A stretch of 64,000 bases of DNA from contig CAWCTB010000039.1 of the NCBI GenBank assembly GCA_963798275.1, positions 124,001-188,000 of the forward strand. The letters are read 5' to 3'. The notes under the pieces are model-generated. The model was not told the origin of the DNA. It ran no database searches and was given only the letters and a program-made list of their open reading frames with translations. This document shows, one piece after another, positions 16,498 through 26,858 of this stretch. The translations under genes and the position numbers were made by a program. The stretch's first letter is position 1; every line of letters starts with the position of its first letter. Origin of the DNA: CAWCTB01 sp963798275. GTDB lineage: Bacteria > Acidobacteriota > Terriglobia > Terriglobales > Acidobacteriaceae.

Positions 16498-16980
16498 TTA
16501 TGATATCCGCCTTGACGCGAGATACAGCACCGCGAGTCCCAGCAAAAGCACGGTGCTTTCCAATCTGGTAGACCACGCGTGCAGGCGATTGAACTCCACC
16601 CGCCGCGCGTCGTCGTGCGGCACCTGGTCGATAAAGCCCATCTCCTGGCGCAGCACGCCCATGCGGGCTGCGACGCCGAACATCGAGACCAGGGTCAGAG
16701 CGATCATCAGGTAGACGAGCAGGTTGCGCGCCGCCAGTGGATGCGTGGCTCCGTTCACCACCAGCGAATCGATCATCGAGGTGACGGCAAACACGATTCC
16801 GCAGGCGAGGCCCATCCAGTGGAGAATGCCCAGGCTGCGATTCACCACGTTGCCCGCCAGTTGCCGAGTCGGCAGAATCTCCGGGCGAAAGACCGTGGGC
16901 GCCAGCACAAAGGCGAAGAAAATGATGCCACCGATCCACACCACGAGCGACAATAACATCAGGAAACGCACGACTGACAT
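16498..16980 (-). CDS. DUF4149 membrane protein
   Basis: 160 residues with four transmembrane helices (about 5-28, 52-72, 87-105 and 136-156). The N-terminus FLMLLSLVVWIGGIIFFAFVLAPTVF is characteristic of the DUF4149/TMEM205-like family. The function is unknown. It is single-gene, downstream of lysC's terminator and upstream of ychF on the same strand. Confidence 0.85.
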   Translation of the reverse strand: MSVVRFLMLLSLVVWIGGIIFFAFVLAPTVFRPEILPTRQLAGNVVNRSLGILHWMGLACGIVFAVTSMIDSLVVNGATHPLAARNLLVYLMIALTLVSMFGVAARMGVLRQEMGFIDQVPHDDARRVEFNRLHAWSTRLESTVLLLGLAVLYLASRRIS

Positions 16981-17088
16981 GAGGACCTCGCGCCGAATCT
17001 TTTATTGTAACTGGCGCGGTTGGCGATGACTCGAGCCGCGCGTTCGCCGGCGCCATTCGGCCCGCGAACCAAGAGTTGGTGTTGCGGG

Positions 17089-17117
17089 AAAAATTGAGGG
17101 AGCCGCGCGGCTCCCTC
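17089..17117 (-). terminator. Rho-independent terminator after lysC
   Basis: On the minus strand a perfect palindrome, GAGGGAGCC-GCGC-GGCTCCCTC (17096-17117), is followed by AATTTTT. It ends the leftward SDR-lysC transcript. Confidence 0.85.
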
Positions 17118-17142
17118 ATGACGATGTTCCGATATTAGATGT

Positions 17143-18548
17143 TCAGACTGCAGCAGCCCCGCTCCGGTCGAACCGGCTTGCCGATGGTTTGGGGGCGGGC
17201 GTTACTTCCAGCAATTGCCGATGCAAGCGCCGCACCGCCTCGGCCACATCTTTTTCGTGCACCACCACGCTGAAGCTCCACTGCGAAGCTCCCTGCGCGA
17301 TCAGGCGCACATCGAGCCCCGAGAGCGCGCTGAACACCTGCGCCGCCAGGTCGGGAATCTCGCGAATATCTTCGGCCACCAGCGATACCAGCGCCTTACT
17401 GTTTTCGGCTTGCACCTGCACCTTCGGCCCCAAGCCCGTGCTCAGCAGCGGTAGCAGCTCTTTCCGGTCGATCGCCACCGTCACGCCGGTGTCGCTGATG
17501 GAAGCGATGTCGGGCGTGCAGCCATGCTGATCGAGGACGGCGAAGACTTTGCTTGCCAGGGCGTTGCGGCGCAGCGACCGAGGCGCGCGGGCCTCCAGCA
17601 GGATGATGCCGCGTTTCACCGCGATCGCTTTGACGCGCGGCGGTCCCTCGCTCCCGGCTTGCACGCGGGTGCCCGGATGCTGGGCATTGCGCGAGTTCAG
17701 CACGTACACCGGAATGTTCTTCTCAATCGCGGGCAGCAGCGTCGCGGGATGCAGCACCTTGGCGCCGAAATGCGCCAACTCCGCAGCTTCATGAAAGCTT
17801 AGGGACTCGACATGCAGTGCCGCGGGATACAGCCGCGGATCGGTGGTGCGAATTCCGTCCACGTCGGTCCAGATTTCCACCCGCTCCGCATCCAGGGCCG
17901 CGCCCACGATGGCTGCCGTGAGGTCCGACCCTCCGCGCCCCAGCGTCGTCGTCACACCCTTACCATTCGAGGCGATGAATCCGCCCAGTACTGGCAACTT
18001 CCGGGCTGCGAGCAGCGGCAGCAGATGCGTGCGCAACGCGAGATTCGTCTCCTCTATACGAGGTGCGGCGCAGGTGAAGTGGTCGTCGGTAACGATGCAC
18101 TCGCGCGCATCGACCAGTTCCGCCTGCAAGTCCCGATTCCTGCAGGACCGCGGTGACGATGAGGCTCGACAGCCGCTCGCCATACGACACGATGCGGTCG
18201 CTCAGGCGAGGCGTCATTTCGCGCAGAGCGCAGACGCCCTTGCAGGAGCGGACGCAGTTCCGCAAACAGCTCATTCAGTCGCTAGCAACGCGTCTTCCGG
18301 ATGCGCGCAGTAATTCGAGTACGGCAGCCGAGTGCCGCTCCTGCAATGGATCGAGCAAGGCGAGCAGACCCGGCTCATCGCCCGCGGCCGCCAGCGACGC
18401 CGCCTGCAACAGCGCATCCGTGACCCTTGCCAGCGCGCTGACGACGACCACCGGCTGCTGCGCCGCCCGTTCCGCGACGATACGTCGCACCCGCGTTGAT
18501 CGCTTCCGCATTTTCTACCGACGTACCACCAAACTTCATGACCAACAT
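17143..18548 (-). CDS. lysC: Aspartate kinase (about five frame breaks)
   Basis: Phosphorylates aspartate, the first step to Lys, Thr and Met. ATG 18548 starts MLVMKFGGTSVENAEAIN, the kinase signature. Later pieces in changing frames give VRRIVAERAAQQPVVVVSAL, GVCALREMTPRLSDRIVSYG, ELVDARECIVTDDHF, GRGGSDLTAAIVGAAL, WTDVDGIRTTDPR and two C-terminal ACT domains (AVLDQHGCTPDIASISDTGV). All family blocks are present in order. Breaks fall near 18494, 18305, 18275, 18238 and 18130; from 18130 to the end the frame is clean. Five indels in 370 bases inside an essential gene point to poor local sequence, though a decayed paralogue cannot be excluded. Confidence 0.85.
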
Positions 18549-18580
18549 GACTGATTCTTCCCTTCTTTTCCGCGCTGGAT

Positions 18581-19381
18581 CTAGCCACACAACACCGAAC
18601 CGCCGTTGATGTTCAGCACTTCTCCTGTAATGTGGCGGGCCCAGCCGGAGCCCAGGAACACGATCGCGCTGGCGACGTCGTCGCTCGTCGCAATGCGCTG
18701 CAACGGAATCGCCTGCGCCACTTCGTGCTTATAGCCATTCGTTCCCGGCCCGAATACCGGATCGTTCAACTCCGTATCCACCCAGCCCGGTGCGACACAA
18801 TTCACCCGAATCGCGGGCGCCAGTTCGATCGCCAGCGACTTGGCGAAGCTGATCTGTCCACCCTTCGACGCGGCATAATTCGAATACCCCGCCTCGCCGC
18901 GCTGTCCGGCCGTCGAGCTGACGATCACGATCGACCCGCTGCCCTGCAGCTTCATCGCCGGAACCGCGGCACGGCATACCGTCCAGGTGCCCTTGAGGTT
19001 GTAGTCGATGACCTTGTCCCACACCTCGTCGCTCATCTCCTCGACGGGTGCGCCCTCCCAAATGCCGGCATTGGCCACCAGCAGGTCCAGACGCCCAAAC
19101 TGCCGCAACGTCTTGTCCACCAGATCGGCGGCCTCGTCACTGCGGCTCACGTCCGCCTGCAACGCGAGCGCCTGCACCCCGAGGTCACGCGCTTCTTCGA
19201 CGGCGTCCTCCGCCTCGTCCGAGCGGTTGAGATAGTTCACCACGACGTGCGCGCCGGCTTCGGCCAGCCGTTGCACGGTCGCGCGTCCAATACCGCGCGA
19301 GCCACCGGTCACTATCGCAACACGATCGCGCAGCAGATGAGCAGGGAAGCTGTTCACTTTGGGTTCGGTCAGCACTTTCAT
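18581..19381 (-). CDS. SDR-family oxidoreductase, FabG-like
   Basis: 266 residues. The nucleotide loop is TGGSRGIG (25-32), NAG lies at 104-106, and Ser155/156 with Tyr169 and Lys173 (YSNYAASKGG) form the catalytic set. The C-terminus (INGGSVLCG) is typical of 3-oxoacyl-ACP reductase relatives. GAGGAGAAG precedes ATG 19381. It is 32 bases upstream of lysC on the same strand and probably co-transcribed; a metabolic link to lysine synthesis is not evident. Confidence 0.9.
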   Translation of the reverse strand: MKVLTEPKVNSFPAHLLRDRVAIVTGGSRGIGRATVQRLAEAGAHVVVNYLNRSDEAEDAVEEARDLGVQALALQADVSRSDEAADLVDKTLRQFGRLDLLVANAGIWEGAPVEEMSDEVWDKVIDYNLKGTWTVCRAAVPAMKLQGSGSIVIVSSTAGQRGEAGYSNYAASKGGQISFAKSLAIELAPAIRVNCVAPGWVDTELNDPVFGPGTNGYKHEVAQAIPLQRIATSDDVASAIVFLGSGWARHITGEVLNINGGSVLCG

Positions 19382-19419
19382 CGTCTTCTCCTCAACCTTC
19401 TCGGCGAACTACCTCGGGG

Positions 19420-19590
19420 CTAAAGCCGCCGTTCTTAAGTTGGCTCCCGGCGGCATCTGGCTGAAGCCGTGCCCTTTCAAAGCGGTTCTGAGCCGACCTC
19501 AACGGCACAGAACTGAAGCTGTGCCCTTTCATAGCAGTTCTGAGCACACCTTACCGCCGCAGAACTGAAGCCGTGCCCATTCAACGATCC
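19420..19590. repeat. Three tandem palindromic intergenic repeats
   Basis: Three units at about 19452-19480, 19504-19531 and 19559-19584, spaced about 52 bases. Each contains a CTGAAGC(C/T)GTGCCC(T/A)TTCA core, and the units are linked by GGTTCTGAGC-type spacers. Same family as copies at 2.9, 10.1 and 45.4 kb. They fill the gap between metX and the SDR gene. Confidence 0.7.
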
Positions 19591-19616
19591 CTCGATGAAA
19601 AGACCCATATAACTAG

Positions 19617-20794
19617 CTATTCACAAACCACGGGCGGCAATTTGTTCTTCACCAGCGCCAACCGGCGGGCATGAAAGCGCCCGGAGACAACCGCGGCGAT
19701 GGCATCCATGTCCGCAAGAAATCCGTCGTGCCCATGCGACGACTCGAACTGGGTGTAATCGCACTGCGCTCCCGCGGCTTCAATCCGCTCCGCCAGGGCG
19801 CGCACATCTTCCGGCGGAAACAGCCAGTCCGACGAGATGCCCACCAGCGACACGTGCGCCTTGATGCGCTTCAGCGCCTCGGCCTCCGACGCATAGCCGC
19901 GCGCCAGCTCGAACGTGTCCATCAGCTTGGTGATGACCAGGTACGAGTTCGCGTCGAAGCGCTTCACGAACTTCTCTCCCTGGTGATCGAGGTATCCGGC
20001 GACGTCGAAGCGCTCGTGCATCGAGCGCAGCGGATCTTCGCCGTTGCGGTTCGGCTTGCGCGCGTAGCGTTCGCCGAACAGCTCCGCCGACTTGTACGAG
20101 CACATCCCGATGGCGCGCGCCAGGCCAAGGCCATCCACCGGCTGCTGCCCGGGCTGGTAATGCCCCTTTTCAAATTTCGGATCGAGCTGGATTGCCTTGC
20201 GCTGCAGGTGATTCAGCGCCAGCCCCATGGCCGACAGCGGAGCCGCACCGATCGCGACGCAATGTCCCACGCGCTCGGGATAATCGACCGCCCACTGCAG
20301 TGCCTGCATGCCGCCGATCGAGGCGCCAATCACGATGCGCAGGTGCTTCACGCCCAGCTCGTCCAGAACGCGGGCCTGTGCTTTGCACGATGTCGCGAAT
20401 GGTGACCAGGGGAAAATCGGGGCCGTAGGGTTTGCCGGTGGCGGGATTGACAGAGTTGGGTCCGGTCGAGCCGTAACACGATCCCAGGATGTTGGTACAG
20501 ATGACGCAATCGCGCGAGAGGTCGAAGACGCTGCCGGCGGGGCCCCCGTCGCGCGCTTCTTTTGCTTGCGATGGGATGTTGGAGAACATCTCCGGCCACC
20601 AGTCGGCCACGCGCGCCGAGCCGGAGAGCGCATGACACACCAGCACGGCGTTGTCGCGCTGCTGCGTTCAACTCGCCGTACACGGCGTAGCGAATGGAGA
20701 CCGGCTGTAAGCTGCCGCCGGCCTCCAGGCGAAACGGAGCGTTATAGGCGAACGTCAGGTTGCCCTCGCGCGTCGGTTGCAGAGTCGCCGCCAT
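19617..20794 (-). CDS. metX: Homoserine O-acetyltransferase (frame breaks near 20655 and 20385)
   Basis: Transfers acetyl from acetyl-CoA to homoserine. The protein starts MAATLQPTREGNL at 20794, runs to YAVYGELNAA, shifts, gives LVCHALSGSARVADWW and ILGSCYGSTGPNS (the substrate pocket), shifts again, and continues with the nucleophile elbow GASIGGMQALQW. The catalytic Asp is in SSDWLFPPEDV and the His in SSHGHDGFL. Full length is about 392 residues, as expected. Its start is 3 bases from the end of metY, so metY-metX is one transcript under the leader at 22.3 kb. The succinyl-transferring variant of the same fold is the alternative. Confidence 0.9.
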
Positions 20795-20796
20795 GC

Positions 20797-22149
<1,353 letters not shown>

Positions 22150-22198
22150 TTTGAAAACGGCTCCTCGTGTGATTTCGCTCGGAAACTTGATTTTGGCT

Positions 22199-22297
22199 GC
22201 AAAAACAAAAGGCCCACGATCTTGAGGACCGTGGGTCGCTTTGGAATCCTTGCGGCTGGTTACTGTTCTATTCGCCGCTCCTACGCGCTACCCACAG
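22199..22297 (-). promoter_or_regulatory. Attenuator upstream of metY: antiterminator and terminator stems
   Basis: On the minus strand the terminator stem is CCCACGGTC-CTCAA-GATCGTGGG, 9 bp, followed by CCTTTTGTTTTT (about 22199-22235). Its 5' arm can instead pair with leader-ORF codons: CTGTGGGTAGC (22287-22297) against GCGACCCACGG (22229-22239), 10 of 11 pairs including one G-U. The two structures exclude each other. A TATACT -10 hexamer at 22378-22383 lies about 50 bases before the leader ATG. No match to a known SAM riboswitch was recognised. Confidence 0.72.
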
Positions 22298-22327
22298 GCC
22301 GACACGTGTGCACATGCACATGGCCAT
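22268..22327 (-). CDS. Leader peptide of metY, Cys/Met-rich start
   Basis: A 19-codon ORF, MAMCMCTRVGLWVARRSGE (or 17 codons from the second Met), ends in TAG at 22268-22270. Three Met and two Cys codons fall in the first six. Stalling there under sulfur-amino-acid shortage would leave codons 11-13 free to form the antiterminator; a ribosome moving through to the stop would cover them. No good Shine-Dalgarno precedes it, the main weakness. Confidence 0.55.
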   Translation of the reverse strand: MAMCMCTRVGLWVARRSGE

Positions 22328-22383
22328 TGTGCTAATTCGTGTCGAGGTGTGGTTCGCGCGATACATATTGGCTTCTAAGTATA

Positions 22384-22955
22384 AGGATCGGGGGGGTGTA
22401 GGCATGTCAGAGCGGCAAATCGGATATCCCACTTGCCGGGAGGATCATTGCGTAAAGGGTGATGACCCGTACTGTACCGTACCGCGACCAGCGGCAAGGT
22501 CTTCCGAATATACGGTTCCCAACGCCCGCACTCTCAGCCGCTTGCAGTGCTAAGCGCATCCCCAGAACGATATCTGGAACGCGCCTCGAGGCTTTAGTGC
22601 TGCCGTAACGGACACCGGAATATCATGGCAACGTCCGCACCTCAAGCAGTCCTCGACGAGACGACTGGCTCCTCGCTGGACAACGGGCGGCTGACCTTGC
22701 GCCGAACATTGGCGCAGCAGTTCCTGCAGATCCAGTGTGCTCAAAATGTCATCGTCGACGTCCACAAACCTTCAATCAGTGCCTAAGCACGTGTGTATGC
22801 TTCAAGCCTAGCCGAACGATCATGCTGAGACCTGGATGTTGGTATCAAGTCGAACATCGATCGCTCATGCAATTCGTCCCCGCGAACTGGGAGACGTCGG
22901 CCCGGGTCGAAGTCTTCCTGTCAGGACTTGGAACAAGGCACAACTACGCGGCCAT
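22384..22955. other. Intergenic region without a recognisable gene
   Basis: About 570 bases between the metY promoter and the small cytochrome. Two short plus-strand ORFs, 22404-22553 (49 aa) and 22625-22786 (54 aa), lack ribosome sites and resemble nothing I know. A run of seven G at 22390-22396 precedes them. Confidence 0.4.
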
Positions 22956-23321
22956 TCATTTCTTGTTCAGGGCCTGGATTTGCTGCACCAGGGTGTCGAT
23001 TTCTTCTGACGTTAGTTTGCCGGCGTACTTGGGCATGTGCCCTTTGCCGTTGCTGATGATGTTCCGCAGGTCGTCGGTGGAGGCGGCAGTGGTTCCGGAG
23101 ACGAGCGATGGCCCGCCGAAGTGGCGGCCCTCGGCGGTTTTGCCGTGACACTTCGCGCAGTCTTTCTGAAAGACGGGATTCGCGGTCAGGCTGGTGTCAG
23201 ACGGCGGAGCCTGGGCGGAGATTGCAGTGAATGGGGAGAATGAAAAGCAGAACGCGATGATGAGTCTGACTGTCTTCAAGTCGAACCTCGTTGGGATGGA
23301 CTCGCCGGGTGCGCCACGCAT
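22956..23321 (-). CDS. Small exported c-type cytochrome
   Basis: 121 residues: a signal peptide (LIIAFCFSFSPFTAISA, about 20-36), one heme site CAKCH at 55-59, and the distal Met in GKGHMPKYAGKLT. This is the class I cytochrome c layout with the C-terminal helix EEIDTLVQQIQAL. It is a likely soluble periplasmic electron carrier. ATG 23321 is used; a start nearer the signal peptide is possible since no ribosome site supports the first Met. Confidence 0.85.
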   Translation of the reverse strand: MRGAPGESIPTRFDLKTVRLIIAFCFSFSPFTAISAQAPPSDTSLTANPVFQKDCAKCHGKTAEGRHFGGPSLVSGTTAASTDDLRNIISNGKGHMPKYAGKLTSEEIDTLVQQIQALNKK

Positions 23322-23639
23322 TCGCGGTTTTTGAATGAGTGGGATTGGGCACCGCGCCGCTCATGCAGGTCGTCGCGGGAACGAGGAGGTGTCCACCCGA
23401 GGTTCCGAACTTTCTTGAGCCGCACGAGGGCCCGTCGGCGCGCACTCTCATGGGCCACGCGCAAACGGTGCGCGTCAGCTCGCAGGCTAAGGTTCTCTTC
23501 CATCGCCACATTATTTTACATTCCGCGGACTACTGCCGACTCAACTCGCACAAAAATAGGCAGGAGCGAATGACATAACTCCCCTGCCTCGATGCTCCTC
23601 TGGGATTTCGGGACGATCTACCTAACCGTCCCCGCCCAA
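23322..23639. other. Intergenic region, no supported gene
   Basis: Several overlapping frames of 60-100 codons exist on both strands, but none has a ribosome site or domain. The Arg/Ser/Trp-rich reading (NLGWTPPRSRDDLHE on the minus strand) is of the kind that arises in GC-rich intergenic repeats. Confidence 0.4.
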
Positions 23640-24956
23640 CTATTTTCTGGGGCCGACCAGTTCGTGCTCTTCTTCGATGTGCTCGACGTGATCGATCGTC
23701 ACACGCGAATGATCGTGATTAAAGACCTCCTCCACCTCCAGGGCCTCGTACGCGTGTTCGCCGTGCAGCGATTCATCCAGGCCCAGCTCCTCGCTTATTT
23801 CGTCCACTTTCACCGGAGTGAACAGGTTGATGATGTGCAACATGGCGTAGGTGAATGCGAAAGCCCATATCGATGAGAAGAGAACCGCAACCAGTTGTTT
23901 CACGAAGAAACTGGGATTGCCGTACAGCAGCCCGTTGGTTCCGGCGGGATTGAATGCACTGTTGGCGAACAGTCCCAGCATCACGATGCCGAGGAAGCCG
24001 CCCACTCCGTGAACGCCCCACACGTCCAGCGCATCGTCCCAGTGCAGTTTGTTCTTCATTTCGACCGCGAAGTAGCACACCACACCGGAGACCACGCCGA
24101 TGATGACGGCTGTGGTGGGCGAAACATATCCTGCCGCGGGTGTTATGGTGGCAAGTCCCGCGACCGCGCCAGTCAACAGGCCCAGGAACTTGGGCTTGCG
24201 CTCGCGGAACCAGGCCACGCCCAGCCAAGCCACGGCCGCGAAGGACGCGGCGATATCGGTGTTCAGGAAGGCCGTCGCGGTTACCGAATCCACCCGCATC
24301 TCGCTGCCGGCGTTAAAGCCGTACCACCCGAACCACAGGAGCCCGGTGCCCAGGGCCACCAGGGGAATACTGTGGGGGCCGCGATCCAGGATGCGGCGCC
24401 GACCGACGTAAAGAATCGACGCCAGCGCGGCCATTCCTGCAATGTTATGCACCACGATGCCGCCGGCGAAGTCCTCAACTCCCCAACGTTGCAGGATGCC
24501 TCCGCCCCACACCATGTGTACAAAGGGGAAATATACGAAGGTGAGCCACGCCGTCAGGAAAAGACAGTAGGCCTTGAAGGTCACCCGGTTGGTGAACGCA
24601 CCCGAGATGAGCGCCGGAGTGATGATGGCGAACATCATCTGGTAGGCGATGAAGACCATGGCCGGAATGGTGTCGTTGGGAGCAGAAGGCGTGGAGAGAT
24701 TGATTCCGCGCAGGCAGAGATTGTTCAGGTTGCCGATGACGCCGTGCCAGTCGCCGCTGAAGCATAGCGAATAACCGTACAGATACCAGATGACCGTCGT
24801 CCAACCCATCGAGACAAAGCTCTGAATCATGATGGCGAGGACGTTCTTGCGCCCCACCAGCCCGCCGTAAAAGAAGGCCAGGCCGGGGGTCATGAGCATG
24901 ACCAGGCTGGTGCAAAGGATCATGAAGCCGGTATTACCAGTGTCGAGATGAAGCAT
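23640..24956 (-). CDS. amt: Ammonium transporter, Amt family
   Basis: 438 residues with eleven hydrophobic helices. The twin-His pore and signature regions are present (DFAGGIVVHNIAG and DVWGVHGVGGFLG), as are the Amt motif GGLVGRKNVLA and FFYGGL. ATG 24956 follows GGAGGA at five bases; upstream codons in the frame are not conserved. The cytoplasmic tail after about 385 is unusually acidic and His-containing (HGEHAYEALEVEEVFNHDHS...). No glnK/glnB lies next to it, so PII control would have to come from elsewhere. Confidence 0.95.
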   Translation of the reverse strand: MLHLDTGNTGFMILCTSLVMLMTPGLAFFYGGLVGRKNVLAIMIQSFVSMGWTTVIWYLYGYSLCFSGDWHGVIGNLNNLCLRGINLSTPSAPNDTIPAMVFIAYQMMFAIITPALISGAFTNRVTFKAYCLFLTAWLTFVYFPFVHMVWGGGILQRWGVEDFAGGIVVHNIAGMAALASILYVGRRRILDRGPHSIPLVALGTGLLWFGWYGFNAGSEMRVDSVTATAFLNTDIAASFAAVAWLGVAWFRERKPKFLGLLTGAVAGLATITPAAGYVSPTTAVIIGVVSGVVCYFAVEMKNKLHWDDALDVWGVHGVGGFLGIVMLGLFANSAFNPAGTNGLLYGNPSFFVKQLVAVLFSSIWAFAFTYAMLHIINLFTPVKVDEISEELGLDESLHGEHAYEALEVEEVFNHDHSRVTIDHVEHIEEEHELVGPRK

Positions 24957-25016
24957 GAAATCCTCCAGGAAGAAATGTGCGGCAAAGAGCCGACGCGCCA
25001 CTCCGGGACTGGTCAC

Positions 25017-25433
25017 ACGCGATGGACGCTCGGACGGAATTGCTGAATGTCGGGAGGAAGCGAGGATTGTGTCCTACAACGCTTTGGGTAAGCGAATCCT
25101 GCGTGGCATTCGACACGAGAATGGATCGAGACGAGCTCGCGGGTGAAGGCGGTGGGAGCGTACTTTGCCTCGTAGCAGCGTCTTCAAAGGAGACGTCAAG
25201 CTGCCGCTACAACAGGCTGCGCTTTCCGGGTATCGAAAATCTGTGCCCCTTGTCACGTCCGCGCGTGACAAGGGGAATCAAGGCGGAACCTGGCCGTCCT
25301 CCGTGGCCGTCGGAACGGTTTCGGAACTCAGGCCTGCGATAGCGCAACTTCGAGCGCTTAAGTGAGTCCAGCACGATTATCCGTGCTGGGCCGAACTCTC
25401 TCTAGTTGAGCAACCCCGCCACAAACACGTTAA
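25017..25433. other. Spacer with two strong inverted repeats
   Basis: No gene seen. It holds a perfect 12-bp inverted repeat CCCCTTGTCACG/CGTGACAAGGGG (25246-25257 and 25264-25275). A second hairpin, CCAGCACG-ATTAT-CCGTGCTGG, lies near 25367-25388, just beyond the lemA stop; it lacks a T-tract. A short copy of the repeat words GCTGCCGCTAC and AACAGGCTGC lies at 25200-25220. Confidence 0.55.
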
Positions 25434-26039
25434 CTACTGTTGCGGAGCCGGCGCTGGCTGCTGCGCCGGGGTCCCAAAATTCACCTTAGGCGCTTGCCGG
25501 GCCCCTTCTTCGGTCTTGAAGTAGGCATTGTTGCGCTGGAAGCCTGACAAGCTGGCGACTATGTTGTTGGGAAACAGGGTGATGTAGGTGTTGTAGTCCT
25601 GCACCGTCTCGTTGTAACGACGGCGCTCGACCGCAATCCGATTCTCCGTCCCGGCCAGTTCATCCTGCAAGCGCAAGAAGTTCTCATTGGAACGTAGTAG
25701 CGGATAGTTCTCGACGACAACCAACAGGCGGCCCAGCGCCCCGTCCAACTGGCCGTTTGCGGCAATCTTGTCCTCCGGCGTCTTGGCGCCAATCAATGCA
25801 GCGCGGGCTGCAGCGATATCGCCGAAAACCTTTTCCTCGTGCGTCGCGAACCCTTTCACCGTCTCCACCAGGTTGGGGATCAGGTCGGCCCGCCGCTGCA
25901 GCACCACATCGACTTGCGACCACGCAGCGTTTACAGTTTCTCTCTTGCGCACCATCTCGTTGCGACGGCTCACGAACATGCTGCCGAACCACACCAAAAG
26001 CAACACGATGATGATGAGAACGATCAATCCCTTTTTCAT
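25434..26039 (-). CDS. lemA: LemA-family membrane-anchored protein
   Basis: 201 residues: one N-terminal transmembrane helix (4-24), then a long helical bundle with RRNEMVRKRETVNAAWSQVDVVLQRRADLIPNL, the LemA signature, and a Pro/Gln-rich tail. The bulk faces the periplasm. LemA genes are commonly found next to TPM-domain genes. Here the TPM gene lies upstream on the same strand, with a nucleotidyltransferase gene between them. The molecular role is unknown. Confidence 0.92.
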   Translation of the reverse strand: MKKGLIVLIIIVLLLVWFGSMFVSRRNEMVRKRETVNAAWSQVDVVLQRRADLIPNLVETVKGFATHEEKVFGDIAAARAALIGAKTPEDKIAANGQLDGALGRLLVVVENYPLLRSNENFLRLQDELAGTENRIAVERRRYNETVQDYNTYITLFPNNIVASLSGFQRNNAYFKTEEGARQAPKVNFGTPAQQPAPAPQQ

Positions 26040-26089
26040 GTGGAGTCTCGCTTTCCTGCAAATTCTTCACTACGGATGATTACCGGTTG

Positions 26090-26836
26090 TCAACTCTGGG
26101 GAACCTTGTGCCAGTGCCGCTTCGGCTGCCTGACATCCAACTCGTGGGCGACCCGGCCGATGGCGCTCATGTAAGCGTGGTATAGCGTCAGCAGATCTTC
26201 GCTGCGTTCGGGATTGTCTCGCAACTCCAGGACCGACCGCAACGAGGCCACGTTGAACCCAAACACCTCTGCCGCATGCTCCAGCAACTTGGTTTTGTCA
26301 TAGGGAGGGGTCTCGCCCAACGCGATCAAGGCATGCCGGAACAGCGTGAGCACGCTGCTGGCCGACTTGGCCAGGATGAGTCGCATCTCCTCCTGGTTCG
26401 CGGGAGTGAGCAGCAGGTGATGGCGCAAGCGGAGCAGGGTGGTGCGCAGATCGTGCTCCACCTCCACCCGGTGCAGGTTCATCGGCACCTCGATCGCGCT
26501 CACTACGTCATCGCCGAACAGGGTTTTGTGAGATTGCTTGATGTCCAGCAGCTCGATGGCGAAGACGTCCGCCGACTCGCTCAGCTCCTGGTGGGTCATG
26601 ATCTGCGGGGGCCGTAATTTCTCCTCGTGGCTCCACCACTGGACGACCGGCGCCAGGGCGCTCAGCTCGCTCTGCCCGGTCTCCTTGACCACCACGAGCA
26701 GGTTCACGTCCGAGTAGTGCTCGTGAAAGTCCTCGCGCGCGGCGGAACCATACAGCACGACCGAAACCAGGTTGCCGCCGCACGCGGCCTGCAACCGCCT
26801 CACCAGTTCTTCGAGCTTACCTTCCGGTTTCTTCAT
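26090..26836 (-). CDS. Nucleotidyltransferase-domain protein
   Basis: 248 residues. The N-terminus (8-60) is a minimal pol-beta-type nucleotidyltransferase: VVLYGSAAREDFHEHYSDVNLLVVV carries the GS motif and a D-x-N in place of the usual D-x-D, so one metal ligand may be replaced. The rest is helical and resembles a HEPN-like substrate-binding bundle. An MNT/HEPN toxin-antitoxin relative or an aminoglycoside-nucleotidyltransferase-like enzyme are both possible; the length suits a stand-alone protein. Confidence 0.75.
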   Translation of the reverse strand: MKKPEGKLEELVRRLQAACGGNLVSVVLYGSAAREDFHEHYSDVNLLVVVKETGQSELSALAPVVQWWSHEEKLRPPQIMTHQELSESADVFAIELLDIKQSHKTLFGDDVVSAIEVPMNLHRVEVEHDLRTTLLRLRHHLLLTPANQEEMRLILAKSASSVLTLFRHALIALGETPPYDKTKLLEHAAEVFGFNVASLRSVLELRDNPERSEDLLTLYHAYMSAIGRVAHELDVRQPKRHWHKVPQS

Positions 26837-26858
26837 CGCGAATCACTCCGCAAAACTG

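Noticed and set aside
22199..22400. SAM or SAH riboswitch upstream of metY
   Set aside because: No kink-turn, SAM-I/II/IV core or SAH consensus was recognised; the leader ORF with alternative stems explains the region better. A covariance-model scan would settle it.
22404..22786. Two short ORFs (49 and 54 codons) upstream of the metY promoter
   Set aside because: No ribosome sites, no recognisable similarity, and inconsistent codon character.
23276..23511. 77- and 104-codon ORFs between cytochrome c and amt
   Set aside because: Overlapping frames on both strands, no ribosome site, low-complexity Arg/Ser content, and one overlaps the cytochrome start.
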